This document shows, in pieces, positions 27,612 to 36,717 of a stretch of 64,000 bases of DNA. The stretch lies in the NCBI RefSeq assembly GCF_001542915.1, contig NZ_LNNH01000012.1, forward strand, positions 543,455 through 607,454, written 5' to 3'. Source of the stretch: Peribacillus simplex. Its GTDB lineage: Bacteria > Bacillota > Bacilli > Bacillales > DSM-1321. The position numbers and the translations under genes are program-made. How positions within the stretch are numbered: the first letter of the stretch is position 1; every line of letters starts with the position of its first letter. The notes below the pieces were generated by a model, which had not been told where the DNA came from, did no database searches, and saw nothing but the letters and a program-made list of their open reading frames with translations.

Positions 27612-27659
27612 TATCTTTGAGATTTTTCAGAGGACTATCTCGAATTAATATATCTCAAC
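27612..27659 (-). promoter_or_regulatory. MhqR-like operator elements upstream of the dioxygenase
   Basis: The minus strand carries AATTCGAGATA (around 27646-27636), which equals one half of the MhqR palindrome as I remember it (ATCTCGAAT-type arms). GAGATA and the small dyad ATCTTTGAGAT (27613-27623) lie on either side. The second half of the main site is degenerate, so the call is tentative. Confidence 0.45.
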
Positions 27660-27673
27660 TTCAAAGTAATTTT

Positions 27674-27732
27674 ATATAAAAAAAACACCTTTGTCAACAT
27701 TCCGGTTCGACTTTTGGAACTTGATAAAGGTG
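27674..27732 (-). terminator. Terminator of the bkdA-aadK unit
   Basis: On the minus strand CACCTTT pairs with AAAGGTG (27732-27726 with 27692-27686), the stem extended by TCAA and TTCC matches, and eight T follow. Confidence 0.85.
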
Positions 27733-27777
27733 CTGATGCTTTTTTTCTCATTAAACTTAACTAAATAACTTGGTCGA

Positions 27778-28635
27778 TCAATCATTTACCGGCAAGGCTT
27801 GAATATGTTCCAAGTATGAATAAACTCGTCTATCATACTGAAAAGGATTGTCATAATTCAATCGTTTCCCTACTAGCATTGCCGTTTGTTCAAAAGAACG
27901 GCATATGGAAAACAGTGCCTGCCATACACTCTCATCCCTTCCATCTGCATATGTGGACAGAAGTTGGGACCAGCTCTCTTCGGACAAAAATTTCTCCAAA
28001 TATTTTCCGCATTTACCGACGCTAACGGAATAGTCGGTTTCAATGCCCACCTGCCATTCCAGCATTTGAATGAACATCTTCCTTATTTGGCCAAGATGTT
28101 CCTGAGCATAAAGAATTTCCTTTCGCCATAAACCTTTGGCTACATATGTCGAGACCCACCAAAACTCATTGCAGCAATCGTTATAAAGTTCAACGGTAGG
28201 TTTTTTCACCCAATAACCCTCATCAGTGGGAGGAGGAAGCACGGGAAGACAGCCCGTTTTATCCATCAAGACGGTCGTTAGCTTATCCTCCCTGCAATAT
28301 CTTTCTTTTTGCTCTATGGGGACCAATTGTAAATCAATCCGGTTTCCGTCCATGAACAGCATCAAATAAGAGAAGCGACCTCCTAAACTCGGCGGAAATA
28401 AACACATATCCTCCGGGGTCTGCAAGATGATCCTTTCACCAAAGTCATCTATCCAGCCAGGATTCATTCTGAATGACTCGATATCCGAGACGAGATAGAC
28501 GATATCATAATCTTGGAGCACATCTTTTGGGACACTCGCATTCGTTCGCGACCCATTCATGCAGACAGCTCGAATGCGATCATCACGTTCAGCGACATGG
28601 ATGATCAATGACATCATCTCTTCTTCTGAGCGCAT
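27778..28635 (-). CDS. aadK: Aminoglycoside 6-adenylyltransferase, AadK-like
   Basis: 285 residues, the AadK size. The nucleotidyltransferase motif CMNGSRTNASVPKD, followed by the acid pair in DYDIVYLV, is intact, and the C-terminal domain has VAKGLWRKEILYAQEH. ANT(6) enzymes adenylylate streptomycin; chromosomal copies in Bacillus give intrinsic low-level resistance. It starts 44 bp behind the E1 beta gene and shares its terminator, so it may be co-transcribed with an unrelated metabolic pair. Confidence 0.88.
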   Translation of the reverse strand: MRSEEEMMSLIIHVAERDDRIRAVCMNGSRTNASVPKDVLQDYDIVYLVSDIESFRMNPGWIDDFGERIILQTPEDMCLFPPSLGGRFSYLMLFMDGNRIDLQLVPIEQKERYCREDKLTTVLMDKTGCLPVLPPPTDEGYWVKKPTVELYNDCCNEFWWVSTYVAKGLWRKEILYAQEHLGQIRKMFIQMLEWQVGIETDYSVSVGKCGKYLEKFLSEESWSQLLSTYADGRDESVWQALFSICRSFEQTAMLVGKRLNYDNPFQYDRRVYSYLEHIQALPVND

Positions 28636-28679
28636 GAAACATACACCTCCCGTAAATGAATGATGCCTTTAGCTTGCAT

Positions 28680-29663
28680 TTAATAGGCAGCTAGGTCACG
28701 CAATGCCTTTTCCACTTTTTCTGGGTTCACCATGAAGGACTTTTCCAATGCTGGCGAATATGGCATGGCAGGTACATCAGGCCCAGCCAGTCTCATGATG
28801 GGGGCATCCAAATCAAAGAGGCAATTTTCCGCAATGATCGCCGACACTTCACTAATGATGCTTCCTTCTTTATTATCCTCCGTAATTAAAAGCACTTTTC
28901 CCGTTTTTGCGGCTGCTTCAATGATCGCCTCTTGATCCAGAGGATAAACGGTTCTTAAGTCAAGTATATGAACGGAAATGCCGTCACTGGCCAGCTTTTC
29001 CGCTGCTTGTAGGGCAAAATGAACACAAAGGCCGTATGTAATCACGGTTACATCATCACCATCACGCTTGATATCCGCTTTTCCAATCGGTAAAACATAA
29101 TCATCGTCAGGCACTTCCTCTTTAATTAAACGGTAAGCACGCTTATGTTCAAAGAACAGGACCGGATCCTCATCGCGGATGGCCGCCTTCAACAATCCCT
29201 TTACATCATAAGGTGTGGAAGGCATGACGATTTTCAGCCCCGGTTGATTGGCAAAAATCGCTTCGACGGATTGCGAATGATATAGAGCCCCATGTACCCC
29301 TCCGCCGTATGGGGCCCTGATGACGATAGGACATTGCCAGTCGTTATTTGACCGGTAACGGATTTTTGCCGCTTCCGATATGATTTGGTTGATTGCAGGC
29401 ATGATGAAATCGGCGAATTGCATTTCCGCAATCGGCCTCATCCCATACATCGCCGCTCCAATGCCCACTCCGGCGATGGCCGATTCAGCAAGCGGGGTGT
29501 CAATGACACGCTGTTCCCCGAATTGTTCATACAAGCCTGATGTCGCCTTGAACACGCCGCCTTTCCTTCCAACGTCCTCTCCTAGGACAAATACACGGGA
29601 ATCACGTTCCATTTCTTCACGTATCGCCATTATCACTGCATCTATATATGATATTACTGCCAT
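28680..29663 (-). CDS. bkdAB: Branched-chain 2-oxoacid dehydrogenase E1 beta
   Basis: 327 residues, normal for E1 beta. The start YIDAVIMAIREEMERD, then FVLGEDVGRKGGVFKAT, the ring of residues EMQFADFIMPAINQI and RAPYGGGVHGALYHSQS are typical. It forms the thiamine-diphosphate E1 with the alpha subunit 12 bp upstream. The E2 and E3 genes that usually follow (bkdB) are not here; the next gene is aadK. The core must therefore be supplied from elsewhere. Confidence 0.92.
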   Translation of the reverse strand: MAVISYIDAVIMAIREEMERDSRVFVLGEDVGRKGGVFKATSGLYEQFGEQRVIDTPLAESAIAGVGIGAAMYGMRPIAEMQFADFIMPAINQIISEAAKIRYRSNNDWQCPIVIRAPYGGGVHGALYHSQSVEAIFANQPGLKIVMPSTPYDVKGLLKAAIRDEDPVLFFEHKRAYRLIKEEVPDDDYVLPIGKADIKRDGDDVTVITYGLCVHFALQAAEKLASDGISVHILDLRTVYPLDQEAIIEAAAKTGKVLLITEDNKEGSIISEVSAIIAENCLFDLDAPIMRLAGPDVPAMPYSPALEKSFMVNPEKVEKALRDLAAY

Positions 29664-29675
29664 CTTCTTTCCTCC

Positions 29676-30671
29676 TTACTCATTAGCATAAACGTATTTT
29701 GAGAGTGTATCTTCCGTTGCAAATGGAGCTTCTTCTGCGTAATCAGTCGCTTCGTTTACAACTTTCATTATTTCATCATTGATCTGATTCTCCATTTCGT
29801 CATCCATGACCCCTGTGGCCTTTAAATAAGCACCAAATGTAATGATCGAATCTATTTTTTTTGCCTCCGATACTTCATCGGCCGACCTGTATTGACTGTC
29901 ATCATCATCGCTTGAGTGAGGTGTAAGCCTGTAGGAAACCGCCTCGATCAAGCTTGGCCCTTCACCTCGCCTGCCTCTATCGGCCGCTTCTTTCACCGCC
30001 AGGTATACTGCGATCGGATCGTTTCCATCGACCGTCACTCCTGGCATGCCATACCCAATGGCGCGATCCGACACTTTCCCACAAGCCAATTGTCTTTCCA
30101 GCGGGATGGAAATCGCATATTGATTATTTTCGCACATCAAAATTACCGGAAGTTTGTGAACACCAGCAAAATTCGCACCTTCATGGAAGTCACCTTGGTT
30201 TGATGAACCTTCTCCAAATGTGACGAAGGAAACGATATCTTGTCCTTCCATTTTTGCAGCGAGGGCAATCCCCACAGCATGCGGCACTTGAGTCGTCACT
30301 GGTGAAGAACCCGTCACGATCCGGTTTTTCTTTTGTCCGAAATGGCCTGGCATTTGCCTGCCTCCTGAATTTGGATCTTCGGCTTTTGCAAAACTGGATA
30401 ACATTAAGTCCCTCGCTGTCATCCCAAACGCTAAAACGACCCCAAGGTCGCGATAATATGGAAGAACGTAGTCCTTTTCACGATTCAATGCAAACGCCGC
30501 CCCCACCTGAGAGGCTTCCTGCCCCTGACAAGAAACGACAAATGGAATCTTACCAGAACGGTTCAGCAACCACATCCGTTCATCTATACGTCTTGCCAGC
30601 AACATCACTTTAAACATCTCAAGCACTTCCTCATCACTGAGTCCAGCCTGTAGATGACGGTTCTCTACCAT
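29676..30671 (-). CDS. bkdAA: Branched-chain 2-oxoacid dehydrogenase E1 alpha
   Basis: 331 residues, close to B. subtilis BkdAA along its length. The thiamine-diphosphate motif starts at VTFGEGSSNQGDFHEG and ends at MCENNQYAIS; the phospho-loop region RLTPHSSDDDDSQYR is also typical. It decarboxylates 2-oxoisovalerate and related acids and passes the acyl group to lipoyl-E2, feeding branched-chain fatty acid synthesis. The ATG has GGAGGA upstream. The divergent 370-bp spacer holds its promoter. Confidence 0.93.
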   Translation of the reverse strand: MVENRHLQAGLSDEEVLEMFKVMLLARRIDERMWLLNRSGKIPFVVSCQGQEASQVGAAFALNREKDYVLPYYRDLGVVLAFGMTARDLMLSSFAKAEDPNSGGRQMPGHFGQKKNRIVTGSSPVTTQVPHAVGIALAAKMEGQDIVSFVTFGEGSSNQGDFHEGANFAGVHKLPVILMCENNQYAISIPLERQLACGKVSDRAIGYGMPGVTVDGNDPIAVYLAVKEAADRGRRGEGPSLIEAVSYRLTPHSSDDDDSQYRSADEVSEAKKIDSIITFGAYLKATGVMDDEMENQINDEIMKVVNEATDYAEEAPFATEDTLSKYVYANE

Positions 30672-31041
30672 ATGTCATCATCCTCCTAAACAATATGTAA
30701 CATTAGATTTCACGATCAATATCTTCAAAAAAATAGCGAATTGTTATATTATCTACTGTTATTACCTGGTACTAATTCTACACATTAATATCCTACCACT
30801 TTTTCGCTCATTTTTTCAACTAATTCACTTTCTAAAGATATCAATTTTTATTTAATTAAATTAAGGGTTCGACCATTCATGGGCATACTTAAGTCAATCG
30901 CGGTGACAGTGGAAATCATGAAAATATATAACGATTGGCTTATGGACTTGACTAGATGCGGAAATAGTTGTAAATTTTAATGATTCAAAAAAATAACTGT
31001 TCGTTTTGGAACAGTTCGAAAAAGAAAGAATGTGATGTATT
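30672..31041. other. Divergent intergenic region (bkdAA / marR)
   Basis: 370 bp, AT-rich. It holds one clear dyad near the marR start (30995-31016, listed separately). I see no small gene. Confidence 0.6.
30995..31016. promoter_or_regulatory. MarR-type operator dyad
   Basis: AACTGTTC (30995-31002), six bases, GAACAGTT (31009-31016): perfect 8-bp arms, 26 bp ahead of the marR start. The position and size fit autorepression by the MarR protein it precedes. Confidence 0.7.
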
Positions 31042-31524
31042 TTGGAGACTGAAAATCAAAAATTGATGCGTTCCGCACAACTTTTACGTTCATTTTGGAA
31101 TGTGCAGAAAAATATCATGCGAATCGTCCAAAAAACAGCAGTAGAGTACGGATTATCCGTTCCGCAATATTCTATTTTGATGACCATTATCCTTTACAAA
31201 GAGATGACGCAAAAAAATGTTGGGGAGAAAACCTTTCTTCCAAAAAGCACACTAAGCCAATCGGTCGATGGTCTTGTACGTGCAGGCCTGCTCCATCGTG
31301 AGCCAGTGGAGGGGAACCGTCGTGAGATTCAGCTGACGATCACCGAAAAAGGAAAAAATCTATTGAAAACGATTCATTTGCATGAAGGCAGCATTCACCA
31401 ATCCTTTCAAGCGGTCGTTGAAAGGCTCACTGAAGAACAATTTGAAGGATTGATTGGGACACATCTTCAAATTACAAATGATTTAGAAGCGCAAGCAATA
31501 GAACAAGGAGAGTGTTCAAAATGA
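31042..31524 (+). CDS. MarR-family regulator of the ABC exporter operon
   Basis: 160 residues from a TTG at 31042. It has the MarR winged helix: EYGLSVPQYSILMTIILY, KTFLPKSTLSQSVDGLVRAGLL as recognition helix and the wing REPVEGNRREIQLTITEKG. It is the first gene of a three-gene operon with two half-ABC exporters and probably represses it until a drug-like ligand binds. Its stop overlaps the next start (ATGA). The start codon choice is uncertain because the ribosome binding site is weak. Confidence 0.88.
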   Translation: METENQKLMRSAQLLRSFWNVQKNIMRIVQKTAVEYGLSVPQYSILMTIILYKEMTQKNVGEKTFLPKSTLSQSVDGLVRAGLLHREPVEGNRREIQLTITEKGKNLLKTIHLHEGSIHQSFQAVVERLTEEQFEGLIGTHLQITNDLEAQAIEQGECSK

Positions 31525-33245
31525 TAAAAATACTGAAAAACTTATCCATTTATAAATGGCTTATTTCAGCAGTTTTCGGGCTCGTCTTTATCCAATCGAT
31601 GTCCGACCTTTTCTTACCGACACTAATGGCCGATATTATCGACAAAGGTGTCGTCCCTGGAGACACTCCCTACATCTGGAAAATAGGTGGATTAATGCTG
31701 TTAATTTCAGCACTAGGCGCCTGTGCTTCCGTTATCGCAAGTTACTATTCTTCGAAAGCCGCAATGGGAATGGGACGCGATATCCGCTTAAAAGTCTTTA
31801 ATCATGTTGAAAAATTTTCATTACAAGAATTTGACGAAGTCGGTACCGCGTCCCTCATTACACGAACGACCAATGATATAACTCAAGTCCAGCAAGTGGT
31901 TATTATGATGCTGCGCATGGTCATCAGTGCACCCATTATGTTAATTGGCGGAGTGATTATGGCCGTTTCGAAGGATGCCAAATTATCACTTGTCATCGTC
32001 TTCACAATGCCTGTGTTGATTGGTTCAATCCTGCTCATTCTCTATAAGGGTGTGCCTCTTTTTCAGTTGGTGCAAAAACGTTTGGACCGTCTGAACCTTG
32101 TATTACGAGAAAATCTAACCGGGATTCGCGTAGTTCGTGCCTTTAATCGTGAAAACCAAGAAAAGGAACGACTTAAGAAAGCGAATAAGGATTTGACGGC
32201 TGTCTCGATAAAAGTCAATAAAATCATGGCATTCATGATGCCTATAATGATGCTTGTCATGAACTTGACGGTTGTTGGAATCATTTGGTTTGGAGGAGTA
32301 CGGATTGATAATGGCGCTATGCAGATCGGGGATTTAATGGCATTTATCCAATACGTGATGCAAATTATGTTCGCACTCGTCATGGCTTCCATGATGTTCG
32401 TTATGATTCCACGTGCGGCCGTGTCGGCAACTCGGATCAACGAAGTCCTTGATATGGAACCTTCATTCCTAGATGAAGGAACGGAAAAGGCAGATCGTGA
32501 CCACGGCACCCTTGAATTTGAACATGTGACGTTCAGTTACCCAGGAGCGGAGGAACCTGCCCTATCGGATATTAGTTTTTCCGCAAGACCTGGTGAAACC
32601 ACCGCAATCATCGGAGGAACAGGCTCAGGGAAATCAACGCTCGTAAATTTGATCCCCCGCTTTTATGATATTTCAAATGGATTCATTCGCGTCAATGGTG
32701 TTGATATTCGTAATGCCCCACAAGATGAAGTTCGTTCCAAAATTGGCTTTGTGCCACAAAAAGCCATCCTCTTTACGGGTACCATTGCTGACAACATTCG
32801 CTTCGGAAAACAAACGGCCACCCAGGAGGAAATTGACCATGCGGCCCGTATCGCCCAGGCGGAAGATTTCATAAGCCAATTGAAAGACGGCTATGATGCA
32901 GAAATCGAACAAGGTGGATCAAACCTTTCAGGTGGCCAAAAACAACGGCTCTCGATTGCAAGGGCAATCATTCGAAAACCGGACATTTATATATTCGATG
33001 ATAGTTTTTCCGCTCTTGATTTCAAGACAGATGCCAAACTTCGTGCAGCTTTGAAAGATGAAACGAAGAATGCGACCGTATTACTCGTCGCACAGCGTGT
33101 TAGTACAGTCGTGGATGCTGACAGAATCATCGTTTTAGACAAAGGGCACATTGTCGGCATTGGGACACACCAAGAGTTGCTTAGCACAAACGACATATAT
33201 CGTGAAATCGCCTTATCACAGCTCTCAGAGGAGGAAATTGCATGA
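31521..33245 (+). CDS. yfiB: ABC exporter half (YfiB-like), degenerate nucleotide site partner
   Basis: 574 residues from the ATG at 31521 (AAGGAG ten bases upstream, ATGA overlap with marR). Six membrane helices are followed by an ATPase domain: Walker A IGGTGSGKST, signature NLSGGQKQR, Walker B IYIFDDSFSALD. The catalytic Glu after Walker B is Asp and the switch His is Gln (VAQRVST), so its own hydrolysis site is impaired. Paired with the next protein it fits a heterodimeric type IV exporter of the BmrCD / TM287-288 kind, exporting drugs or lipophilic compounds. Confidence 0.9.
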   Translation: MIKILKNLSIYKWLISAVFGLVFIQSMSDLFLPTLMADIIDKGVVPGDTPYIWKIGGLMLLISALGACASVIASYYSSKAAMGMGRDIRLKVFNHVEKFSLQEFDEVGTASLITRTTNDITQVQQVVIMMLRMVISAPIMLIGGVIMAVSKDAKLSLVIVFTMPVLIGSILLILYKGVPLFQLVQKRLDRLNLVLRENLTGIRVVRAFNRENQEKERLKKANKDLTAVSIKVNKIMAFMMPIMMLVMNLTVVGIIWFGGVRIDNGAMQIGDLMAFIQYVMQIMFALVMASMMFVMIPRAAVSATRINEVLDMEPSFLDEGTEKADRDHGTLEFEHVTFSYPGAEEPALSDISFSARPGETTAIIGGTGSGKSTLVNLIPRFYDISNGFIRVNGVDIRNAPQDEVRSKIGFVPQKAILFTGTIADNIRFGKQTATQEEIDHAARIAQAEDFISQLKDGYDAEIEQGGSNLSGGQKQRLSIARAIIRKPDIYIFDDSFSALDFKTDAKLRAALKDETKNATVLLVAQRVSTVVDADRIIVLDKGHIVGIGTHQELLSTNDIYREIALSQLSEEEIA

Positions 33246-35101
33246 GTAACCGAAAAAAACCTCAAAGCGGCGGTCAGATGGGGCACGGTCCTGGCGGCGG
33301 GAACATGATGATGATGGGTCAAAAAGCAAAAGATTTTAAAGGAACACTACGACGGCTTTTGGCCTATTTAAAACCGCGGCGCAACAAATTGATTGCCGTG
33401 TTCATCGCTGCCATCATGAGTACGATTTTCATGATTGTCGGACCAAAAATAATGGGAACGGCGATTACGGAATTATTCGAAGGGGCTTACGGTAAATTCC
33501 AAGAAATACCGGGAGCTGCTATTAACTTTGATAAAATCGGCCAGATCCTCCTGCTACTTGCTGGCCTCTATGTCTTAAGCAGCCTTTTCAATTATGTACA
33601 ACAATACATTATGTCCAGCGTTGCCCAAGATACGGTCTATGATTTACGGGAAGATGTTAATAAAAAGCTCGAGAAACTTCCCCTTAACTATTTTGAAGGC
33701 CGTCCGAACGGAGAAACACTTAGCAGAATGACAAATGATATCGATACAATCGGGAGCACCCTTCAACAAAGCTTAACCCAGTTTATCACATCGATCGTAA
33801 CAATCTTGGGCATTATCATTATGATGCTCTCTATCAGCCCGTTATTGACACTAATTTCCATCATCAGTTTACCTTTGTCAATATTTGCAATCCGGCCCAT
33901 TTTAAAAAGATCCCAAAAACATTTTGCCGATCAACAGCGTACACTTGGAGAATTGAACGGGCACATTGAAGAAATGTATACGGGCCATCAAGTCGTTAAA
34001 GCATTCGGACATGAAAAAAAGGCAAGTGCCCAGTTTACAAAGGTAAATGAAGAATTATATAAAGCAGGAAGCAAGGCGCAGTTCATATCTGGAATTATCA
34101 TGCCCTTGATGTTTTTTATCGGGAATTTGAGCTATGTTCTCATCAGCGTCGTCGGCGGAATATTGGTAACCCAACGTTCTATCTCAATTGGTGATATCCA
34201 AGCATTCATCACATATTCAAAGCAGTTCACCCAGCCGATCACCCAAACGGCAAACATCGCAAACATCATTCAGTCCACTGTTGCAGCAGCTGAGCGCGTT
34301 TTTGAGCTACTTGATGAAGAAGAGGAAATAAAAGAAAAAACCACGGCTCATTTAAATAGAGCGAACGGTGCTGTCACCTTTGAACATGTAGACTTTGGGT
34401 ATGGTGACGACTTGTTAATGAAGGATATGAACATCGAGGTGTTGCCTGGACAGACGGTCGCAATTGTAGGACCGACCGGTGCTGGGAAAACGACGATGAT
34501 AAATCTTTTGATGAGATTTTATGAACTCAATGGCGGAAAGATCAAGATCGATGGTCTTGATACACGAAATATGTCACGAAGTGATCTTCGCCGGAACTTC
34601 GGAATGGTTCTTCAAGATACCTGGCTCTTTAATGGTACGATTAAGGACAATATCGGTTATGGAAAAAATGAAGCAACAGATGAAGATATTTTTGCAGCGG
34701 CCCGCATGGCACATGCCGACCATTTCATTCGAACACTGCCAGATGGATATGAGACAGTTTTAAACGAAGAAGCTTCGAACATCTCACAAGGACAAAAGCA
34801 GCTTTTGACAATCGCACGAGCTGTGCTTGCAGATCCACCGATCATGATATTGGATGAAGCGACATCAAGTGTGGACACTCGGACAGAGGTCTTTATCCAA
34901 AAGGCGATGAACCGGCTGATGGAAGGACGAACAAGTTTTGTCATTGCCCATCGTCTTTCTACCATAAAAGATGCTGACCTGATTCTTGTTATGGATCAAG
35001 GGAAAGTAATTGAACAAGGAACACATTCACAACTTTTAGAGGCATCCGGTTTCTACGCAGACCTTTACAATAGCCAGTTTTCTGAAAGTGTAGCAGGATA
35101 A
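33242..35101 (+). CDS. yfiC: ABC exporter half (YfiC-like), catalytically competent partner
   Basis: 619 residues, starting inside the stop of its partner (ATGA). A Gly/Met-rich N-terminal tail (GQMGHGPGGGNMMMMGQ) precedes six helices and an ATPase with Walker A VGPTGAGKTT, Walker B MILDEATSS (Glu present) and switch His in IAHRLST. The signature reads ISQGQKQ instead of LSGGQ. The intact Walker B/His here with the canonical signature of the partner make one good site; the other combination is degenerate. This asymmetry marks an obligate heterodimer. Confidence 0.92.
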   Translation: MSNRKKPQSGGQMGHGPGGGNMMMMGQKAKDFKGTLRRLLAYLKPRRNKLIAVFIAAIMSTIFMIVGPKIMGTAITELFEGAYGKFQEIPGAAINFDKIGQILLLLAGLYVLSSLFNYVQQYIMSSVAQDTVYDLREDVNKKLEKLPLNYFEGRPNGETLSRMTNDIDTIGSTLQQSLTQFITSIVTILGIIIMMLSISPLLTLISIISLPLSIFAIRPILKRSQKHFADQQRTLGELNGHIEEMYTGHQVVKAFGHEKKASAQFTKVNEELYKAGSKAQFISGIIMPLMFFIGNLSYVLISVVGGILVTQRSISIGDIQAFITYSKQFTQPITQTANIANIIQSTVAAAERVFELLDEEEEIKEKTTAHLNRANGAVTFEHVDFGYGDDLLMKDMNIEVLPGQTVAIVGPTGAGKTTMINLLMRFYELNGGKIKIDGLDTRNMSRSDLRRNFGMVLQDTWLFNGTIKDNIGYGKNEATDEDIFAAARMAHADHFIRTLPDGYETVLNEEASNISQGQKQLLTIARAVLADPPIMILDEATSSVDTRTEVFIQKAMNRLMEGRTSFVIAHRLSTIKDADLILVMDQGKVIEQGTHSQLLEASGFYADLYNSQFSESVAG

Positions 35102-35105
35102 TATA

Positions 35106-35144
35106 AAAAGGGGCTCCATTTCAAATTGAAATCGAGCCCCTTTT
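35106..35144 (+). terminator. Terminator of the marR-ABC operon
   Basis: AAAAGGGGCTC (35106-35116) pairs perfectly with GAGCCCCTTTT (35134-35144); a TATATA-rich tail follows. Confidence 0.92.
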
Positions 35145-35191
35145 ATATATTTATTTCCACAACCAGCTTAAGCATTTTAACCAATGGTTAT

Positions 35192-35331
35192 TCATAAAGC
35201 TAAACCACCCTCATACCCATTGTGATCAATCACTCGAACACCGTCATTGATTGACTCTATAATCGCTTTCCACCAGCCTATGCTATTTTCACTGATTGAA
35301 GCAGTGTTTTATGATTTGGTTGCTCTTTCAA
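35192..35331 (-). pseudogene. Remnant of a PAS-domain regulator N-terminus (tentative)
   Basis: A TTG at 35331 with AAAGGAG eight bases upstream opens KEQPNHKTLLQSVKIA and stops. A second frame then gives GWWKAIIESINDGVRVIDHNG, which looks like the start of a PAS sensor domain as in sigma-54 activators, before a final stop at 35192. Little else of a gene remains. The reading as a relic is an inference. Confidence 0.4.
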
Positions 35332-35769
35332 GGAATTAACTCCTTTCACTTATATCCTATTGTTAACCCAAAATTACCTCTTCATTTAGTTAATGTCTTT
35401 TTTCGTCTAAATCATTACTTCTCATTCGTGAAAATTTCCTGCGTGTTCGCTATTTGTCGTTTGCCATGTCTGGAGTAGTGAGTCGCTGTCAGCCCTTGAC
35501 GACAATAAGGAGGTGAAGCTATGCGTTTACTTATCATTGTGTGCAACCGTATTGTTTACCTTTGTTATCGTTTCGTTTTATGTTTGTGTACAAGTATGCA
35601 TAAAAGGCGTTTAAGGACTTGGTTTTGAGCTTCTGGGGGGCCGAATTGTCTTGAGAGGGGCTGAACCATTATTTCATCAGGCAGCAAATTCCTTTACACA
35701 GATCGAGGATCGAAAATGACCTAAGCCTCTCTACTTCAATGAAAGGTTTAGGTCACTTCCTGTGGAAAA
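35332..35769. other. Mostly gene-free region
   Basis: About 440 bp between the PAS-like remnant and the GntR gene. Apart from one short open frame behind a perfect ribosome binding site (35521-35628) I see nothing clear. Confidence 0.5.
35521..35628 (+). CDS. Possible 35-residue peptide with a strong ribosome binding site
   Basis: AAGGAGG lies seven bases ahead of the ATG. The product is Cys- and Arg-rich (starts MRLLIIVCNRIVYLCYRF). The next frame, from an adjacent GTG, gives a more membrane-like peptide (around VLFTFVIVSFYVCVQV). A small membrane peptide or toxin-like relic with a frameshift is possible. No family match from memory. Confidence 0.3.
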   Translation: MRLLIIVCNRIVYLCYRFVLCLCTSMHKRRLRTWF

Positions 35770-36477
35770 TCAGTTCTTCCGGGACATTTTCATAGTGAAT
35801 GAGTACATATCCGATCGGAATATCCCTTTATAATATTCTACTAAATTACCATCAGAATCAAAAATCATCCGTTCCGTAATCAGCAGGCACATCGTTTCGG
35901 GTATACCCAAATGCTCTGCATCTTCTTTTGTTGGGAATCCACAGGTAATGATCTGTTCCGCTTCACAAAAGTTAATGTTTAAATCTCCTTCGAGTGCATC
36001 ATACAATACTGTGGTACTCAAATCGAATTGGGTCAATTTTTTCCCTAGTTCCAAAGAATAATAATGCAATTCAATGGCTATGGGGACATCCCCCTGTAAA
36101 CGCAACCTTTTGATTTGGTATGATTCATCCTCAAACCCATTTGCATCAGCTATATTTTCAGGTGTCCGTACACGGCCATGATCAAGTAATTTAATTCCCA
36201 TGCTTTTTGTAGTCTCAGTGAAACTTATCATCTTAAGCCATTCCTGTACAGGTTTAAGGGATACGAACGTTCCCTTGCCATGCCTTTTTTCCAATATACC
36301 CTCACGGACCAGGATGGAAACTGCTTCCCGTACAGTGCTCCTGCTGACCGAATACATATCCATGAGTTCCCTTTCACTCGGAATTTTGTCCTTATAATAA
36401 CCATCCAAAATCTGATTTTCCAATATAGTTTTTAATTGAGCATGTAAAGGGAGTGGATTATTAAAGTCTAACTCCAT
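35770..36477 (-). CDS. GntR-family regulator (HutC/UTRA type) of the sulfonate/phosphonate region
   Basis: 235 residues from the ATG at 36477 (GGAGGAAA upstream); the frame stays open 111 bases earlier without a site. The N-terminal winged helix has PLPLHAQLKTILENQI, KIPSERELMDMYSVSRSTVR and GKGTFVS; the C-terminal UTRA ligand domain spans about 85-235 (IKRLRLQGDVPIAIELHYY). It is separated by a terminator from the yeiH-like gene but is the only regulator next to the Xsc cluster, so it is the best candidate to bind the shared operators at 41.95 and 45.27 kb. Confidence 0.88.
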   Translation of the reverse strand: MELDFNNPLPLHAQLKTILENQILDGYYKDKIPSERELMDMYSVSRSTVREAVSILVREGILEKRHGKGTFVSLKPVQEWLKMISFTETTKSMGIKLLDHGRVRTPENIADANGFEDESYQIKRLRLQGDVPIAIELHYYSLELGKKLTQFDLSTTVLYDALEGDLNINFCEAEQIITCGFPTKEDAEHLGIPETMCLLITERMIFDSDGNLVEYYKGIFRSDMYSFTMKMSRKN

Positions 36478-36637
36478 AAAATTTCCTCCAAACAAATAAA
36501 GACATTGTAATGTTCGTATCAGTTCTTTTATTGTAAACCAAATAGTTATAATATTCAAACACGGCAACAATTCACCTTTCCTTACCACAATTCGTGTTCA
36601 GGTGTAAATAACCGTTTCATTTTTATGTAGTCAAAAG

Positions 36638-36663
36638 CCCTGAATAGCAACGGCTATTCAGGG
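36638..36663 (-). terminator. Terminator after the YeiH-like gene
   Basis: CCCTGAATAGC (36638-36648) pairs perfectly with GCTATTCAGGG (36653-36663) around AACG; CTTTTG follows on the minus strand. The plus side has TTTTTT slightly further off. Confidence 0.8.
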
Positions 36664-36717
36664 TAGATCTTTTTTCGGTATCAAGGGGGATAACAATGGA
36701 AAGCTTCCATACATATA

